Below are positions 5,869 to 7,548 of a stretch of DNA of 7,548 bases, piece by piece. Position numbers and translations under genes: made by a program. Source of the stretch: an uncultured Lachnospiraceae bacterium (lineage in GTDB: Bacteria; Bacillota; Clostridia; Lachnospirales; Lachnospiraceae); NCBI GenBank assembly GCA_947068385.1, contig CAMTBF010000165.1:1-7548 (forward strand), given 5' to 3'. The first letter of the stretch is position 1. Each line of letters begins with the position of its first letter. The notes under the pieces were generated by a model. That model was not told the DNA's origin, did not search any database, and was given only the letters and a program-made list of their open reading frames with translations.

Positions 5869-7389
5869 TCAATTCAGTTGGGACAAAACGCTGATTTCCG
5901 ACAGCCTGGTGACGCTTTGCCCTTCGCGGAGGGAAAGGGTGATCTCAATGGTGTCCGTTTCACAGGTGTCAAAATACAAGAGTAGCGGTGAGGCCATGCC
6001 CTCCTCCACGGTGAATTCCTGGGAGCGCGCTTTCTGCCCAAGGCACAGGCCCACGGAGGAGATCTGCTCCAGGCAGTCCACGCCTGGGTAGATCGCGATG
6101 CCGCAGACAGGCAGAGCGTTTTCCGAAGACAATGTTATCTTCACGGCCCCTTCTTCGGCAGCGGCTTCGGTCTCCAGCCACGCATGCCTGGAGGAGACGG
6201 AGAACAGGCCGTCCGTGAGCAGCGCGCTGTCCGCCCCTTCTTCCTGGGCGGAGCCCTGGAACTGAGCCTGGAACTGCTCTGTGACATCGGTGGTGGAGAT
6301 GCCGGAGGGCGCGGGCTGGGTCGAGGTGGTAGGGCCGCTGATGAACATCTTTCCGTCCGGGGTGAAGCCCACCCTGTCGATATTCACCTTGCGGTTGCCG
6401 CTGGGGTCTGCCGGATAGGTATGGGAATGGTAGACCGCCCAGATCTGGGTGCCGTCCGGGGAGGTGGTGAAGCTGTGGTGCCCGGTGCCCGACACGTCCC
6501 TGCGAAGCCCCGAGGTCAGCAGGGGATTTTCCTGGGCCTTCACGAAGACGCCCAGGGGGGAGTCGGAGACCGCATAGCCCAGGGAATAGGAGGGGCTGGC
6601 GAAAAAGTTCGCGGAGTAGGTCATGTAATACCGGCCGTCGTGCTTGAGCATCTCGGGCCCCTCGTTCCACCAGGTGTCCCCGGGGGCCTTCTCCCACCTC
6701 TGCTCCGGGGTCAGCAGCTTTACGGCCTCCCCTTCCACGGACAGGAGGTCGTCGCTGAGCGCTACGCCGTAGATCTCGCTTTTCTTCATATAATCGTCCC
6801 GGTTCTCGGAGCAGTCCCTGGAATAGTAGAGATAATTCTTACCGTCGTCGTCCAGGAACACATTGGCGTCGATGGCCGCGTATCCGAAGTCGAAGAGAGG
6901 CTCGTCCTTCACGTCCTCGAAAGGGCCGTCCGGCGCATCGGAGACGGCCAGGCCGATGCGCAGGCTGCCGCTTTGGTTCTTGGCGGTATAGTACATGTAG
7001 TATTTCCCCTCCCGGGCCACCACCTCGGGGGCCCAGAAGCAGTCCGTGCACCAAGCGTCCGGCTTCCTGACATAGCACATCTTCTTGTCCCCCCAGTGGA
7101 CTAAGTCGCTGGACTTCCAGCAGTAGTAACCCGTGGTGGGCGCGGAGGTGCAGTACATATAATACTCGTCCGGCGCGATCTTGAGCACGAAGGGATCCCC
7201 GATGTCGGTGACGCCCAGGTCGTTGGTAAAGCAGGTCTGTGACAGGTCGGTCTGAAAATCAAATGTGGTCTGCATGGTGGCTGTCCCCTTTCTGTATAGA
7301 CTGACGATCAGGAAGCACGACAGGAGAAGGATGCACAGGGCCAGTCCCAGGATCCTGCCGGTGGTTTTGGAATTCGATGCTTTCTTCAT
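5869..7389 (-). CDS. Membrane-anchored GH43 glycosidase with discoidin-like C-terminal domain
   Basis: This 506-aa protein begins MKKASNSKTTGR followed by a hydrophobic run (about 13-31), giving an N-terminal anchor with the enzyme outside the membrane. Residues about 55-350 form a five-bladed GH43 propeller. Likely catalytic residues are the base D65 (IGDPFVL), the pKa-tuning D174 (AIDANVFLDDDG) and the acid E243 (WNEGPEML). H304/H305 in GTGHHSFTTSPDG match the conserved histidine region near the metal site. GH43 members are inverting enzymes, mostly arabinofuranosidases, xylosidases or galactan-active enzymes; the subfamily cannot be fixed here. Residues about 365-506 look like a discoidin/CBM32-type beta-sandwich (LTDG, W404, IAIYPGV, final LSEISVLS). 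This part is weakly conserved and inferred. The gene is first in a two-gene operon with GH2. The start has only a weak AAGGG site. Confidence 0.9.
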   Translation of the reverse strand: MKKASNSKTTGRILGLALCILLLSCFLIVSLYRKGTATMQTTFDFQTDLSQTCFTNDLGVTDIGDPFVLKIAPDEYYMYCTSAPTTGYYCWKSSDLVHWGDKKMCYVRKPDAWCTDCFWAPEVVAREGKYYMYYTAKNQSGSLRIGLAVSDAPDGPFEDVKDEPLFDFGYAAIDANVFLDDDGKNYLYYSRDCSENRDDYMKKSEIYGVALSDDLLSVEGEAVKLLTPEQRWEKAPGDTWWNEGPEMLKHDGRYYMTYSANFFASPSYSLGYAVSDSPLGVFVKAQENPLLTSGLRRDVSGTGHHSFTTSPDGTQIWAVYHSHTYPADPSGNRKVNIDRVGFTPDGKMFISGPTTSTQPAPSGISTTDVTEQFQAQFQGSAQEEGADSALLTDGLFSVSSRHAWLETEAAAEEGAVKITLSSENALPVCGIAIYPGVDCLEQISSVGLCLGQKARSQEFTVEEGMASPLLLYFDTCETDTIEITLSLREGQSVTRLSEISVLSQLN

Positions 7390-7548
7390 GCTTTCCCTTT
7401 CTTATCTAAATCCTATTTTAAAGATCAGGCATTCCAAATTTTCTGTTATAAATGAGCAAAAAGGAAAACAATTAAAAACATAAAAAATGTTATAAATGGA
7501 AAAGAGGGACAAGGGATGGAGCAAATAATACAAATGGAACAAAAAATC
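7390..7548 (-). promoter_or_regulatory. AT-rich promoter region of the GH43-GH2 operon
   Basis: These 159 nt hold no supported gene and are sharply AT-richer than the glycosidase genes. On the minus strand the best core promoter pairs are imperfect: TTGTTT (plus positions 7466-7471) with TATAAC (7445-7450), spacer 15 nt, or the same -35 with TAACAG at spacer 17. A TAAAAT (7415-7420) matches five of six -10 positions but has no good -35. The region is the natural place for the operon promoter. It could also serve a divergent gene to the right of the window. No terminator or riboswitch fold was seen. Confidence 0.5.
7444..7498. repeat. 11-bp direct repeat upstream of GH43
   Basis: TGTTATAAATG occurs exactly at 7444-7454 and again at 7488-7498, a 44-bp period. 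A degenerate relative, TACAAATGGAA at 7529-7539, matches the second copy's TATAAATGGAA (7491-7501) at ten of eleven positions. The spacing of about four helical turns would place the two exact copies on the same DNA face. This is a possible operator for a regulator of the glycosidase operon. In AT-rich DNA chance repeats are common, and one copy overlaps a possible -10 box, so the role is uncertain. Confidence 0.45.

Noticed and set aside
4056..5894. A 612-codon open frame on the plus strand antisense to the GH2 gene
   Set aside because: It lies opposite a well-supported GH2 gene. Strong G/C preference at third codon positions removes stops from the antisense frame. The translation is rich in His, Gln, Gly, Val and Ala with no recognisable domain, and the start has no good ribosome-binding site.
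6184..7104. A 306-codon plus-strand frame antisense to GH43
   Set aside because: Same codon-bias artefact over a clear GH43 gene; the composition is Gly/Val/Arg-rich with no motifs.
7318..7389. Lipoprotein signal (LLSC) at the GH43 N-terminus
   Set aside because: The cysteine C25 lies inside the hydrophobic run, which continues for several residues (FLIVSLY). A plain membrane anchor fits better, although lipidation cannot be fully excluded.
7265..7483. A plus-strand 72-codon frame across the GH43 start
   Set aside because: It runs antisense to the GH43 anchor region and into the AT-rich promoter region, and has no ribosome-binding site.

Overview
The window looks like chromosomal DNA from a GC-rich, gut-type Firmicute, most like the Lachnospiraceae. 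This rests on the purine-rich AGGAGG ribosome-binding sites about 7 nt from the starts, the GC-rich codon use of most genes, and the set of gene families. No marker gene fixes the taxon. I see no rRNA, tRNA, CRISPR array, insertion sequence, phage gene or replication origin.

Left part, plus strand (1-2031): the last 26 codons of one ABC exporter half-transporter, then a complete second half-transporter of 617 aa. Together they are probably a heterodimeric exporter. The 94 nt between them hold an unbroken 33-codon frame that overlaps both neighbours by ATGA, so a small coupled peptide gene is possible but unproven.

Middle, plus strand (2032-3913): a 248-nt non-exporter stretch with a possible 47-codon remnant and a strong 12-bp hairpin. 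It is followed by an AT-richer GNAT acetyltransferase gene, a GC-rich tributyrin-esterase/S-formylglutathione-hydrolase-type serine esterase, and a 73-aa protein of unknown function 20 nt after the esterase. Two hairpins follow, the second with a perfect 17-bp stem, forming what looks like a bidirectional terminator.

Right part, minus strand (7389 down to 4038): a two-gene carbohydrate operon. A membrane-anchored GH43 glycosidase with a discoidin-like C-terminal domain is followed 28 nt later by a leaderless GH2 glycosidase. The likely division of labour is GH43 outside the membrane and GH2 in the cytoplasm, but no sugar transporter or regulator is inside the window. The AT-rich 159 nt upstream of GH43 is the probable promoter region and carries an 11-bp direct repeat spaced 44 bp apart.

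I do not see convincing evidence of a wholly new system. The items most worth a second look are the ATGA-bridged micro-ORF, the 73-aa unknown protein and the repeats upstream of GH43.
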